Source of the DNA: Daejeonella sp. | GTDB lineage: Bacteria > Bacteroidota > Bacteroidia > Sphingobacteriales > Sphingobacteriaceae | Length of the DNA: 64,000 nucleotides | Direction of reading: 5' to 3' | NCBI RefSeq assembly: GCF_030684675.1 | Contig: NZ_JAUXXZ010000058.1 | Coordinates: 1 to 64,000, forward strand | Shown here: positions 45,852 through 53,663 of the stretch, piece after piece | Numbering within the stretch: the stretch's first letter is position 1 | Layout: each line of letters begins with the position of its first letter | Made by a program: the position numbers and the translations under genes | Notes under the pieces: model-generated | Seen by the model: the letters and a program-made list of their open reading frames with translations, nothing else | Told to the model about the DNA's origin: nothing | The model's database searches: none

Positions 45852-45900
45852 GAAGTCTGAGGTCTGAGACCTGAAGTCCGACCTCAGACCTCATACTTCA
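45852..45900. repeat. Hairpin of GGTCTGAG-type repeats
   Basis: The segment GAAGTCTGAGGTCTGAG pairs with CTCAGACCTCATACTTC (one mismatch) across a short spacer that repeats the same words (ACCTGAAGTCC). It lies between the phosphatase stop (45915) and the sigma start (45802), so it may end the phosphatase transcript. Its low-complexity make-up suggests a slippage-prone intergenic repeat. Confidence 0.6.
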
Positions 45901-45914
45901 GACATCAGGAAAGG

Positions 45915-47582
45915 CTATTTCAAAGCTTCATTAACTGCCCTGCCAATATTTCCATTCGGTTCCTGAATACGCAGGATTCCGCTGATGGTAGGAGCGATAT
46001 CGGTCATGTTATATGAATTGTTTGTTTTTCCCTGTTTGATACCCCAACCCATGAAAACCATTGGAATATGAACGTCGGCAGGGTTCATAGTGCCATGGGT
46101 TGCTCCGGTAGACCGTGGTGATGAGCCTGAATACCATGCCGGTTCAAGTACAATCTGAATTACTCCGCTGCGATCAGGATGATATCCGTTTATTATTTTT
46201 TCTTTATAGACTTCGGGAATTGTAGCATTCTGAGCATTTGGGATATCAACTACAAAAGCAACACCTTCCTGCTTTTTCAGAAATTCCATTGTGATCTTCT
46301 TAATTGCTTCTTCGTTTAATTTATTTGTTTCTATTACTGAATAGTTAAAACTAACTGCGTAATTACTAAAACTTAGTGCAATATTTTTCACCTTAAACCC
46401 GGCCTCAAGCTGCTTATTTAATTCATTTAAAACTGCAGAACTAGGAAAGACTCCGGCACTGATTTTATTGTCATTTAAAAACCCTGCATTATGTTGAGCG
46501 GCATGATCGGCTGTTAGAAATACAGTATAATTCCCTTTTCCGACCTTTGTGTCAAGATAGCTAAAGAATGTTGCCAGATCACGGTCAAGTCGCAGGTAAG
46601 TATCTTCAACTTCAACAGAATTTGGACCGAACTGATGTCCAATATAATCCGGAGAGGAAACACTGATCGCAAGAAAATCTGTGATCGCATCGGCTCCCAT
46701 TGCTTCATTTTCAACTGCGGCTTTTGCCAGATCCAGAGTCAGGGAACTTCCATAAGGAGTACTGGTTAACAGACCTAATCCGCGGCTCAGCATTTCTGAA
46801 GTTTTGACGGGAAGTGTTGAGGTACTCATCCCCGGAAATTTCCCTTCGTAAGGAACATCATCCTTAGTGCTTTGAAGGTAGGTTTCAATTGGATAAAGTG
46901 TATTCCAATCCTGCTTCAAATATTTTTCGGGATATTTTTGTTCATTGAACTTTGTAAGCCAGACAGGAAGCTGCTTCATATAATAAGTGCTTGTAATCCA
47001 GTTTCCGGAACTTCCATCGTACCAATATGCTGCATTGGCGCTATGCCCGCCGGGAATAATGGAACCGCGGTCTTTTGATGCAATGGCGATAACTTTAGAT
47101 CTGAAATTTGTAGCAAGTCTGAGTTCATCAGTCATACTTGTTACCAATAAGTTCTTTGGAGACATCTTACCGGCTGATACTGAATTACTTCCTACAGTAG
47201 CCACTGTTGAATCCGCAGAGCAATACATGTTTTGTCCTGTAGCCTGGATAATCCAGTCATTGCCGGTGATACCATGGATCGCAGGAACAGAACCCGTATA
47301 AACTGTTGCATGCCCAATCCCGGTAACACTGGGTACATAATTGATGTATGCGTTTTCGCATGAAAATCCTTCGTTCAGCATTCGCTTAAATCCACCATTC
47401 CCATAACGCTCATAGAAACGATATAAATAATCCCATCTCATCTGATCTACCATTAATCCTACTACTAATTTTGGGCGGGGTAAATTGGTATTTTTGACTT
47501 GTATTTGTGCTTTAGATTGTTGTGCATTTGTGGTAAGTGTTGCAAGCACTAGAAAAGTAAAAATCAGAAATTTTATTCTCAT
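45915..47582 (-). CDS. PafA-like alkaline phosphatase (type I phosphodiesterase superfamily)
   Basis: This 555-residue protein has a signal peptide (LATLTTNAQ). LVVGLMVDQMRWDYLYRFYERYG carries the first metal Asp. VPSVTGIGHATVYTGSVPAIHG holds the Thr nucleophile of the superfamily and GITGNDWI the partner Asn. SSPDYIGHQFGP and FLTADHAAQHN supply the Asp/His and DH metal ligands. This pattern fits the Bacteroidota periplasmic alkaline phosphatase PafA, which releases phosphate from monoesters. It is a single gene, with 212 bp separating it from the bactofilin stop upstream. Confidence 0.85.
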   Translation of the reverse strand: MRIKFLIFTFLVLATLTTNAQQSKAQIQVKNTNLPRPKLVVGLMVDQMRWDYLYRFYERYGNGGFKRMLNEGFSCENAYINYVPSVTGIGHATVYTGSVPAIHGITGNDWIIQATGQNMYCSADSTVATVGSNSVSAGKMSPKNLLVTSMTDELRLATNFRSKVIAIASKDRGSIIPGGHSANAAYWYDGSSGNWITSTYYMKQLPVWLTKFNEQKYPEKYLKQDWNTLYPIETYLQSTKDDVPYEGKFPGMSTSTLPVKTSEMLSRGLGLLTSTPYGSSLTLDLAKAAVENEAMGADAITDFLAISVSSPDYIGHQFGPNSVEVEDTYLRLDRDLATFFSYLDTKVGKGNYTVFLTADHAAQHNAGFLNDNKISAGVFPSSAVLNELNKQLEAGFKVKNIALSFSNYAVSFNYSVIETNKLNEEAIKKITMEFLKKQEGVAFVVDIPNAQNATIPEVYKEKIINGYHPDRSGVIQIVLEPAWYSGSSPRSTGATHGTMNPADVHIPMVFMGWGIKQGKTNNSYNMTDIAPTISGILRIQEPNGNIGRAVNEALK

Positions 47583-47794
47583 TGGATTTGGGATAAATAA
47601 TTAATATGGTTTTTGCGCAGGATATTGCGGTTTTTGTTTAATTTTTGTTAATCTGTTGCTATATTTTCACGGCAGCAAATATCGGTTTAATAAATAAATC
47701 CATTTGTAAAAATATACAATAGGCTAAAAAGAATAATGGGAATTATTAACAGGATTTTTCACAGGAGAGGAAATTAGATGAGGTAATAAATAAA

Positions 47795-48172
47795 TTATTT
47801 CAGGATGGCAGTACTTTCTTTTTTAAGCTGCACCTTATCCATGATGACATTACCTATATAGGTAGCTCCTGTTTCAACCTGCAACGAATTTGTATGAAGT
47901 TCGCCAAGAATATTACCTGAACTTTTTATGTCAATAGAATCTGCGGTAACACTTCCGTTAACGGTACCAAAAACTACAATTTCCCTGGCTTTAATATTTC
48001 CCTCAATTATTCCGTTCTCGCCAATGATTAATCCCTCGCCAATAATCAGGTCGCCTTTTATATGCCCATCAATTCTCACAAAAACATCCGACTCTATCCT
48101 GCCATGGACCACACAACCCTTACTGATTAGTGTCGGGGCAGGATTGCTTTGTCCGTTTTTAGAGCCAGCCAT
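47795..48172 (-). CDS. Bactofilin (polymer-forming cytoskeletal protein)
   Basis: This 125-residue protein is almost entirely the bactofilin beta-helix: KGCVVHGRIESDVFVRIDGHIKGDLIIGEGLIIGENGIIEGNIKA..., with short repeats about one helical turn long, and an Asn/Gly-rich N-terminal tail (AGSKNGQSNPAP). Bactofilins polymerise without nucleotide and position peptidoglycan enzymes. It starts 4 bp after the stop of the M23 peptidase gene, matching the bactofilin/M23 pairing known from other bacteria (for example Helicobacter CcmA with Csd1). Confidence 0.92.
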   Translation of the reverse strand: MAGSKNGQSNPAPTLISKGCVVHGRIESDVFVRIDGHIKGDLIIGEGLIIGENGIIEGNIKAREIVVFGTVNGSVTADSIDIKSSGNILGELHTNSLQVETGATYIGNVIMDKVQLKKESTAILK

Positions 48173-48176
48173 TTGT

Positions 48177-49025
48177 TTAATTTATACTTAGGAAGCTCTT
48201 CGGATTGACAGGTTTGCCATTCTTCCTGACTTCATAATGGAGGTGATTTCCGGTAGAATATCCGGTTGATCCAACCTGCCCTACAATTTGACCTGTATTT
48301 ACCGTTTGCCCTACTTTAACATTGATCTTTGACAAATGGCCATAAAGAGTTTCAAGATTGTTTTTATGCCTGATTTTTACACATTTGCCATATCCCTGAA
48401 ACCAGCCTGCAACCACAACTTTCCCGTCTGCCGTACTCTTTACTGCATCACCCCTTCGTCCTTTAAAATCTATACCGGGATGAAACTCAACCCTTCCCCG
48501 CCTGATTGGATCACCACGGTAACCAAAGGTTGAATTTATTACATAATTTGCAGGATATCCAATTGGGGTAAAGGCAACACCGAGGAGAAAATCTTCAAGT
48601 CGCTCATCATATAATGCATAAGTTTCTTCTGTACTAAGTTCCGTCGTCGTCTCATTATTACCACCAATTTCGTCTACTTTAAATCCCTTTATTCCTCTTT
48701 TAATGAGGTATTGATTGATTTTTTTCAGCTTGTTTTCGATATTCTGTATGTAATTCCGGGCTTGGGTGCTATCTGTTGGTGGCGGAATCTGTTTTTTTAG
48801 ATGTGCGATTTCTCTGTTGTAGGCAATTCTTTCCTTTTCAATCTTGCTAAGTTCAAGTGAAAGGAAAATTATTGTACAGGTCAGAATAAAGATTGTTATC
48901 CCAATGGTAAGGGCGTAATGTTTTAAGCGGTTGAGGTGTTTTGTTTTGACACGCAGAGATTTTGTTTCGCCCTTGTTAGAGCCTACGATCAAAACAGTAC
49001 TGAAATCTGATTTCGAAAATATCAT
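48177..49025 (-). CDS. Membrane-anchored M23 (LytM) peptidase
   Basis: This 282-residue protein has a cytoplasmic head, one membrane helix (YALTIGITIFILTCTIIFLSLEL, about residues 37-59), a coiled-coil segment with KIEKERIAYNREIAHLKKQ, and a C-terminal LytM domain. Active-site motifs HPGIDFKGRRGD (HxxxD) and GNHLHYEVR (HxH) are intact, so it should cut peptidoglycan cross-links. It sits upstream of, and nearly touches, the bactofilin gene. It is divergent from the actin-like/bactofilin pair, and the shared 273-bp gap is likely a common control region. Confidence 0.93.
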   Translation of the reverse strand: MIFSKSDFSTVLIVGSNKGETKSLRVKTKHLNRLKHYALTIGITIFILTCTIIFLSLELSKIEKERIAYNREIAHLKKQIPPPTDSTQARNYIQNIENKLKKINQYLIKRGIKGFKVDEIGGNNETTTELSTEETYALYDERLEDFLLGVAFTPIGYPANYVINSTFGYRGDPIRRGRVEFHPGIDFKGRRGDAVKSTADGKVVVAGWFQGYGKCVKIRHKNNLETLYGHLSKINVKVGQTVNTGQIVGQVGSTGYSTGNHLHYEVRKNGKPVNPKSFLSIN

Positions 49026-49214
49026 TTATCTCATTATTTTAGGAATAGACACGATTTTTTCTGTAACTATTCACAAAGCTATGATACAGCATTTTATTGT
49101 TTTTTTAAAACATTTTATCAATTTAATTGTATGTTTATTCTAATTCAATAAAATTATCCTAATTTAGATTCCATTTGTTCGGTTCCTATTATCGCGACAT
49201 GAACAAATTTATTC

Positions 49215-49239
49215 TTTCGGGAAATTATTTTTCCTGAAA
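49215..49239 (+). promoter_or_regulatory. Leader hairpin upstream of actin-like gene
   Basis: Arms TTTCGGGAA and TTCCTGAAA (one G-U pair) flank the loop ATTATTT, about 60 bp before the ATG at 49299, within the 273-bp divergent spacer. A purine-rich GGGGAGG follows the stem but is too far from the start to act as a ribosome site. A role in the 5' leader is only a guess. Confidence 0.4.
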
Positions 49240-49298
49240 GGGGAGGCTTATTAGAAATCGAAATTAACACATGTATAAACTCTAATTTATATAACAGA

Positions 49299-50315
49299 AT
49301 GTTTGCAATTCAGTCGTTTTCCAGCTTAATAGAAAATAGTAACGCCAACCTTAGTAATACCTCAAAGGACTTATTGAACGGGCTGAAGATCTTCCATGAA
49401 AATCAGTGGTATATCTGTGGTAACTTAGCTATGAGTGAGGGGCAATTGCCACATAAATTCATTAATTCAGCTCCAACAGATCTTGATTATCAGCTACTTG
49501 TTAAAGCAGCATTGCTCCTGGTATCTGATTCGGCTGAGCAGCCATTAACAATAACAACTGGTTTTCCGTATTCTACTTACAGGATATACAAGGATATGGC
49601 AACTGAGTTTCTAAGGAAGACTCATATCATTGAGTTTGATGCATCTACTTACAGTAACAGTGGTAAGAGATCTGTTATTTTGGACGTTCAGAATGTTGAA
49701 GTAATACCTGAGATTGTAGGCTGTACCATTGCATTGAGAAAAGGGGAACATCAGGCTGAAGGGAATTTCTTTGTGTTAAGTTGTGGATTCGGAACATTTG
49801 AATCTGTTCTAAGTATGGAATCAGGAATTGTTGAGCAGACTATGGTCAGTACTCATGGACTGAAATATGCCGTAAACATGATGATGAGTGAGCTTGAGAA
49901 GAGCCATTATCTTGGTTTCAGAAATGCACACCTGATGGATGAAGCATTCCAGAAGGGTTATATAATTCTGAACAGAAAGAATGTTGATCTGAGAGAGATC
50001 AGAAGAAATGTTCTAAGATCATATTATAATGAAGTTATCTCTCCAAATCTGAGAAATGTAATCACGGATGCGAACCTCATGAAATCTAACAAGGTATATC
50101 TTTGCGGTGGCGCCATGTTGTATCAGGATCTGGTTGAGTGCTTTAAAAATGAATTTGGGGAAATCGCTCAACTTGAGTTTGTAACTGATCCTGCCAGTCT
50201 GGCAAGTAAGGGTTACACACTTAATTCACTTCGTGTTTCGGGAGGTAAAAAGCAATCTTCAGTTGGATTAGATATTGGTAATGCAACAACTGTTGTAACT
50301 ACATTGACGGAATGA
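49299..50315 (+). CDS. Circularly permuted ParM/actin-like ATPase (proposed)
   Basis: This 338-residue protein reads as a ParM-type actin homologue whose first strands have moved to the C-terminus. N-terminal WYICGNLAMSEGQLPHKF (about 37-54) matches the segment that normally follows phosphate-1. The phosphate-2 equivalent is VLSCGFGTFESVLSMESG (Ser161 replaces the usual Asp). The adenosine motif is VYLCGGAMLYQDL (G270-G271). DPASLASKGYTL matches the usual ParM C-terminus. After a linker (SGGKKQS) comes VGLDIGNATTVVTTLTE (D325), a textbook phosphate-1 hairpin, ending the protein. The in-frame sequence upstream of the start, open to a TGA near 49197, contains no phosphate-1 motif. Its stop overlaps the start of the next bactofilin gene (ATGA). 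Confidence 0.72.
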   Translation: MFAIQSFSSLIENSNANLSNTSKDLLNGLKIFHENQWYICGNLAMSEGQLPHKFINSAPTDLDYQLLVKAALLLVSDSAEQPLTITTGFPYSTYRIYKDMATEFLRKTHIIEFDASTYSNSGKRSVILDVQNVEVIPEIVGCTIALRKGEHQAEGNFFVLSCGFGTFESVLSMESGIVEQTMVSTHGLKYAVNMMMSELEKSHYLGFRNAHLMDEAFQKGYIILNRKNVDLREIRRNVLRSYYNEVISPNLRNVITDANLMKSNKVYLCGGAMLYQDLVECFKNEFGEIAQLEFVTDPASLASKGYTLNSLRVSGGKKQSSVGLDIGNATTVVTTLTE

Positions 50316-50947
50316 TCGGCAGGGCTGTAAATTTTATTAAGAAATATCTCGATAAAAAGAACCGCCAAAAGGAGATCGTTGCAGACTTTCACACTACAAT
50401 AATCAGGGTTGATGATAATTTTATTTCATCAAGTTCTATAATCCTTGATGAAAGGCTTATAGGAAACATTTATTCACTGAAAGAAGTCACCGTAGCCCCG
50501 ACTGCAGAAATATCAGGCAATATCACTTCCAGAACCTGTAATATTAATGGAAAAGTAATCGGAGACATTATTTCTACTGAGTCTGCGCTCATTAAAAGTT
50601 CGGCCATAATATGTGGTAATATCAGGGCTAAATCTATTAATGTAGAGCCCGGATGTATTATCAATGGAATGATCCGGATTGAAGGGAATATTGATGAGCG
50701 TGATCTTATTGAGAAGGTAGGGAACCGGCTACCTCCAAAAGTCCAGAAAGAGATTATTACTATGCCTTATCTGATTTCTGAGCCCCTTGAAGTTGAAAAG
50801 GAACCTGTAGCTAAACCGGTTAGTCAGCCTGACAGGCCATCCGAAATCAATAAGAGGGCTCCGGTTCCTGTAACGAAGACTAAGGCTGTTGTTCAAGCAA
50901 CAGAGCCCGAGGAGGCTCACAAGCCAAACACAAACAGCTGGTATTGA
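50312..50947 (+). CDS. Bactofilin with N-terminal helix and long C-terminal tail
   Basis: This 211-residue protein has a basic, amphipathic-looking start (MIGRAVNFIKKYLDKKNRQK) that could bind membrane or partner. A bactofilin helix domain at about residues 28-128 (SSIILDERLIGNIYSLKEVTV, AEISGNITSRTCNINGKVIGDI) follows, then a disordered Pro/Lys/Glu-rich tail of about 70 residues ending NTNSWY. It is longer than the 125-residue bactofilin at 47795. The start codon overlaps the stop of the actin-like gene, a strong sign of coupled translation and joint function. Confidence 0.87.
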   Translation: MIGRAVNFIKKYLDKKNRQKEIVADFHTTIIRVDDNFISSSSIILDERLIGNIYSLKEVTVAPTAEISGNITSRTCNINGKVIGDIISTESALIKSSAIICGNIRAKSINVEPGCIINGMIRIEGNIDERDLIEKVGNRLPPKVQKEIITMPYLISEPLEVEKEPVAKPVSQPDRPSEINKRAPVPVTKTKAVVQATEPEEAHKPNTNSWY

Positions 50948-51068
50948 TCACATAAGCTCTGCTTGTATTGTGACACTCAGATTATACCTGGAGCCATAAT
51001 TGAAATCTAAAATCTTAATTTTGCAGAATATTTCCAGGACATAATCTCCGGGAATATCCTGTAAAATT

Positions 51069-52097
51069 ATGCAAGATTCTTCTGTCTCAGTTTCAAACTT
51101 ATCTATCCCATTTTCTGTTCTTGATCTTGTTCCGGTTCTGTCCGGAAAAACGCCATCCGACTCATTTAAAAACAGTTTGGATCTGGCAAGGAATTGCGAA
51201 AAATTCGGATATTCCCGTTATTGGATGGCAGAGCATCACAACATGGCAGGGATTGCAAGCTCAGCCACCTCTATTCTGATCTCACATATAGCAGCCGGAA
51301 CCAATTCCATACGGGTTGGCTCTGGTGGAATTATGTTACCCAATCATGCTCCATTGATTGTTGCAGAGCAGTTTGGTACGCTTGAATCTTTATTTCCAGG
51401 AAGAATAGATCTTGGCCTTGGTCGCGCTCCTGGTACAGATCAGTTAACGGCTATGGCATTACGCCGGAACCTGGAAGGTGCCGGAGAAGATTTTGCCAAA
51501 AGTCTGATGGAATTGAGAACATATTTGTCATCAGATAATTCAGAGTCGGTAGTAAGAGCAATCCCCGGTGAAGGTTTGGATATTCCAATATGGTTGCTAG
51601 GTTCCAGTACCTATAGTGCCCAGTTAGCAGGAATATTGGGTTTGCCATTCGCATTTGCAAGTCATTTTGCGCCTGCTCAGCTATTTTCTGCACTGCAGGT
51701 TTATCGTGAAAGCTTCAGACCGTCAGAATCTCTGAAAGAGCCCTATTCAATGGCTTGTGTAAATGTTATTGCAGCCGATACAGACAAGGAAGCCGAATTT
51801 CAGTCTACTTCATTATTTACTACATTTCTTAATGTAATTAAAGGCAAACGGACAAGTCTTCAGCCGCCTGTCGCTTCGATGGATTCGGTCTGGAATGAGG
51901 CAGAGCGTTTTGCAGTAATGCAAATGTTGAAATATACTTTTGTTGGTTCAGGAGCTAAGGTGAGATCCGAGCTGTCTGAATTTGTTTTAAATACCGGCGT
52001 GAATGAGATTATGATTAATTCTCATATTTTTGATCATAATGCAAGGGTTCGGTCCTATGAAATTATTTCGGAATATGCCTCCGGAAGAATCAAATAA
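51069..52097 (+). CDS. LLM-class flavin-dependent monooxygenase (luciferase-like)
   Basis: This 342-residue protein is a bacterial-luciferase-type TIM barrel: [85 protein letters not shown] and [30 protein letters not shown]. These fit the MsnO8-like group that uses reduced FMN. The AEHHN and GGIMLPNH blocks are strongly conserved in the family. The substrate is unknown. It lies 49 bp before the DisA_N-like gene in the same direction, possibly co-transcribed. Confidence 0.9.
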   Translation: MQDSSVSVSNLSIPFSVLDLVPVLSGKTPSDSFKNSLDLARNCEKFGYSRYWMAEHHNMAGIASSATSILISHIAAGTNSIRVGSGGIMLPNHAPLIVAEQFGTLESLFPGRIDLGLGRAPGTDQLTAMALRRNLEGAGEDFAKSLMELRTYLSSDNSESVVRAIPGEGLDIPIWLLGSSTYSAQLAGILGLPFAFASHFAPAQLFSALQVYRESFRPSESLKEPYSMACVNVIAADTDKEAEFQSTSLFTTFLNVIKGKRTSLQPPVASMDSVWNEAERFAVMQMLKYTFVGSGAKVRSELSEFVLNTGVNEIMINSHIFDHNARVRSYEIISEYASGRIK

Positions 52098-52145
52098 AAA
52101 TTTGTTCATAACAAAGCGAATCTGTTTTAGCTGAATTTCTAAATT

Positions 52146-53285
52146 ATGTCTACTCTTTCGACTTACAAAGCAGCATCAGCTGTTGCATTAATTGCAGAAA
52201 AGCATTTTGCAGACCATTTGCATGAAGCCGTGCAAAGGGCTGAACCAGATCTGGCTGCTGCACCCTCAGCAATCCAGATTGAAATCATGCTGGATATAGC
52301 ATTTTGGGCAAGCTTAAGAAGAGAGGAGGGAAGTTCTCCAAAAATTTCAATTGCCTTCCTTTCCCCAGTGCAGGCAGGTTCTGCACTTCAGTTTGAGCAA
52401 AAACTTGAATTCAGTAGCAAAGTCTTGACCAAGCTGGGTCCCGGGGTTGAGCGTCCGGGAGTTCATTTGGGAGTATGGTATGATGAAAGTGGCTTGTATG
52501 TTTGGGGTACAACCCATAAAATTCCTAATTGTTGTTTTGTGCTGGATGTTTCTGAGCCTGGTTTATTGGTTATCAAACACAGGAGGATGCATGGTTTCGG
52601 GAAATTTACCAATATAATGGTTCTTCGCGGGGATCAAATTAAGGTAGTGGATGAGAGTAGTGCAAATTTACCGGATTGCCCTATTTTACTGACTTCTCTA
52701 CTTGGGTTTACGTCAGATTCCGATGATAATTCTGTAAATGTGCTGATTCAGCTTGCCACTTCCATGCGTGCACACAAGCATGGCGGAATCTTACTTGTGG
52801 TTCCTTCAGGAACTGATGCCTGGCGTGAATCTATATTGAAGCCTGTTAAGTATGCTGTTTCTCCGGCATTCACTGGCCTGACTGACCTGATGAATGATGA
52901 TCAGAGTAAATGGACATCAAGTGTATGGCTCGGAGAACTCAGCCGGGAGATTGAAAGTATCGCCGGACTTACCGCTATTGACGGTGCAACAGTGATCAGT
53001 GATCATTATGAGGTGCTGGCTTTTGGTGCGAAGATTGGCAGGATTGATGGTAGCCCGAGAGTTGAGCGGGTACTCTTAACTGAACCTGTGGTTGGCGGGG
53101 AAGGAAAAATCGTTAACCCAGCGAGCAGCGGAGGTACAAGACATATTTCTGCAGCACAATTTGTTCATGATCAGCGCGATTCAATCGCTCTTGTAGCTTC
53201 TCAGGATGGTCATTTTACCATTTTCACATGGTCACCATGTGAGAATCTGGTACATGCGCACCGGATAGATAGTTTACTGCTTTAA
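52146..53285 (+). CDS. DisA_N-like (DACNV-type) putative nucleotide sensor protein
   Basis: This 379-residue protein carries in its C-terminal half the marks of the diadenylate-cyclase (DisA_N) fold. These are GGILLVVPSG, the DGA motif (D279-G280-A281 in IDGATVISDHYEVLAFGAKIG) and GTRHISAAQFVHDQRDSIALVAS (R332-H333), then a closing strand GHFTIFTWSP. True cyclases have RHR and SEETG at the last two positions; here these are RHI and ASQDG, and the DGA-RH spacing is about 20 residues longer. This fits the DACNV class of predicted sensor relatives, so synthesis of c-di-AMP is doubtful. The N-terminal half (about 1-180) has no assigned fold. Confidence 0.7.
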   Translation: MSTLSTYKAASAVALIAEKHFADHLHEAVQRAEPDLAAAPSAIQIEIMLDIAFWASLRREEGSSPKISIAFLSPVQAGSALQFEQKLEFSSKVLTKLGPGVERPGVHLGVWYDESGLYVWGTTHKIPNCCFVLDVSEPGLLVIKHRRMHGFGKFTNIMVLRGDQIKVVDESSANLPDCPILLTSLLGFTSDSDDNSVNVLIQLATSMRAHKHGGILLVVPSGTDAWRESILKPVKYAVSPAFTGLTDLMNDDQSKWTSSVWLGELSREIESIAGLTAIDGATVISDHYEVLAFGAKIGRIDGSPRVERVLLTEPVVGGEGKIVNPASSGGTRHISAAQFVHDQRDSIALVASQDGHFTIFTWSPCENLVHAHRIDSLLL

Positions 53286-53377
53286 TTTGAAAATTTGGAA
53301 ATTAGCAAATTAGTAAATGGGAATCGTGTATTCAGCGATGTGTATTACCAGGCATTAAATTGATGTGTGTTTGATAG

Positions 53378-53580
53378 GTACTTTTGCCGGGCCGTCCCTC
53401 CCTATGAAATACAGCTCTTTGTAAAATAAACCTTGCCGGAGGAGGTAGCTTCCGGCCATTCGTAATTTTTAATAGAACGTGATTTCTTGCCGGAACTACC
53501 CCGGAGGAAAGGGCTGAACCAGCCTATAAGACACAGGTATTGGTTTCAAAAATCTATTAATGTTTTCGGAGCCTTTTCTG
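53378..53580 (+). repeat. Dispersed intergenic element, copy 2
   Basis: This second copy of the element at 26829 shares GTAAAATAAACCTTGCCG, the GCCGGA/TCCGGC stem around GGAGGTAGCT, GATTTCTTGCCGGAA, GGAGGAAAGGGCTGAAC and ACACAGGTATTG, in order. It fills most of the 378-bp convergent gap between the DisA_N-like gene and the agmatine deiminase gene. No reading frame in it is conserved with copy 1. Confidence 0.75.
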
Positions 53581-53663
53581 ACAAATTGTAAAGTACTCTT
53601 TTACCCTTCCCCATCAAAAACTCAGATTAAATTAAATAAAACTCAACCCTGCCCGGTAACATA

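Noticed and set aside
52146-53285. Active c-di-AMP synthase
   Set aside because: RHR and SEETG are not conserved, so a sensor-type relative is more likely.
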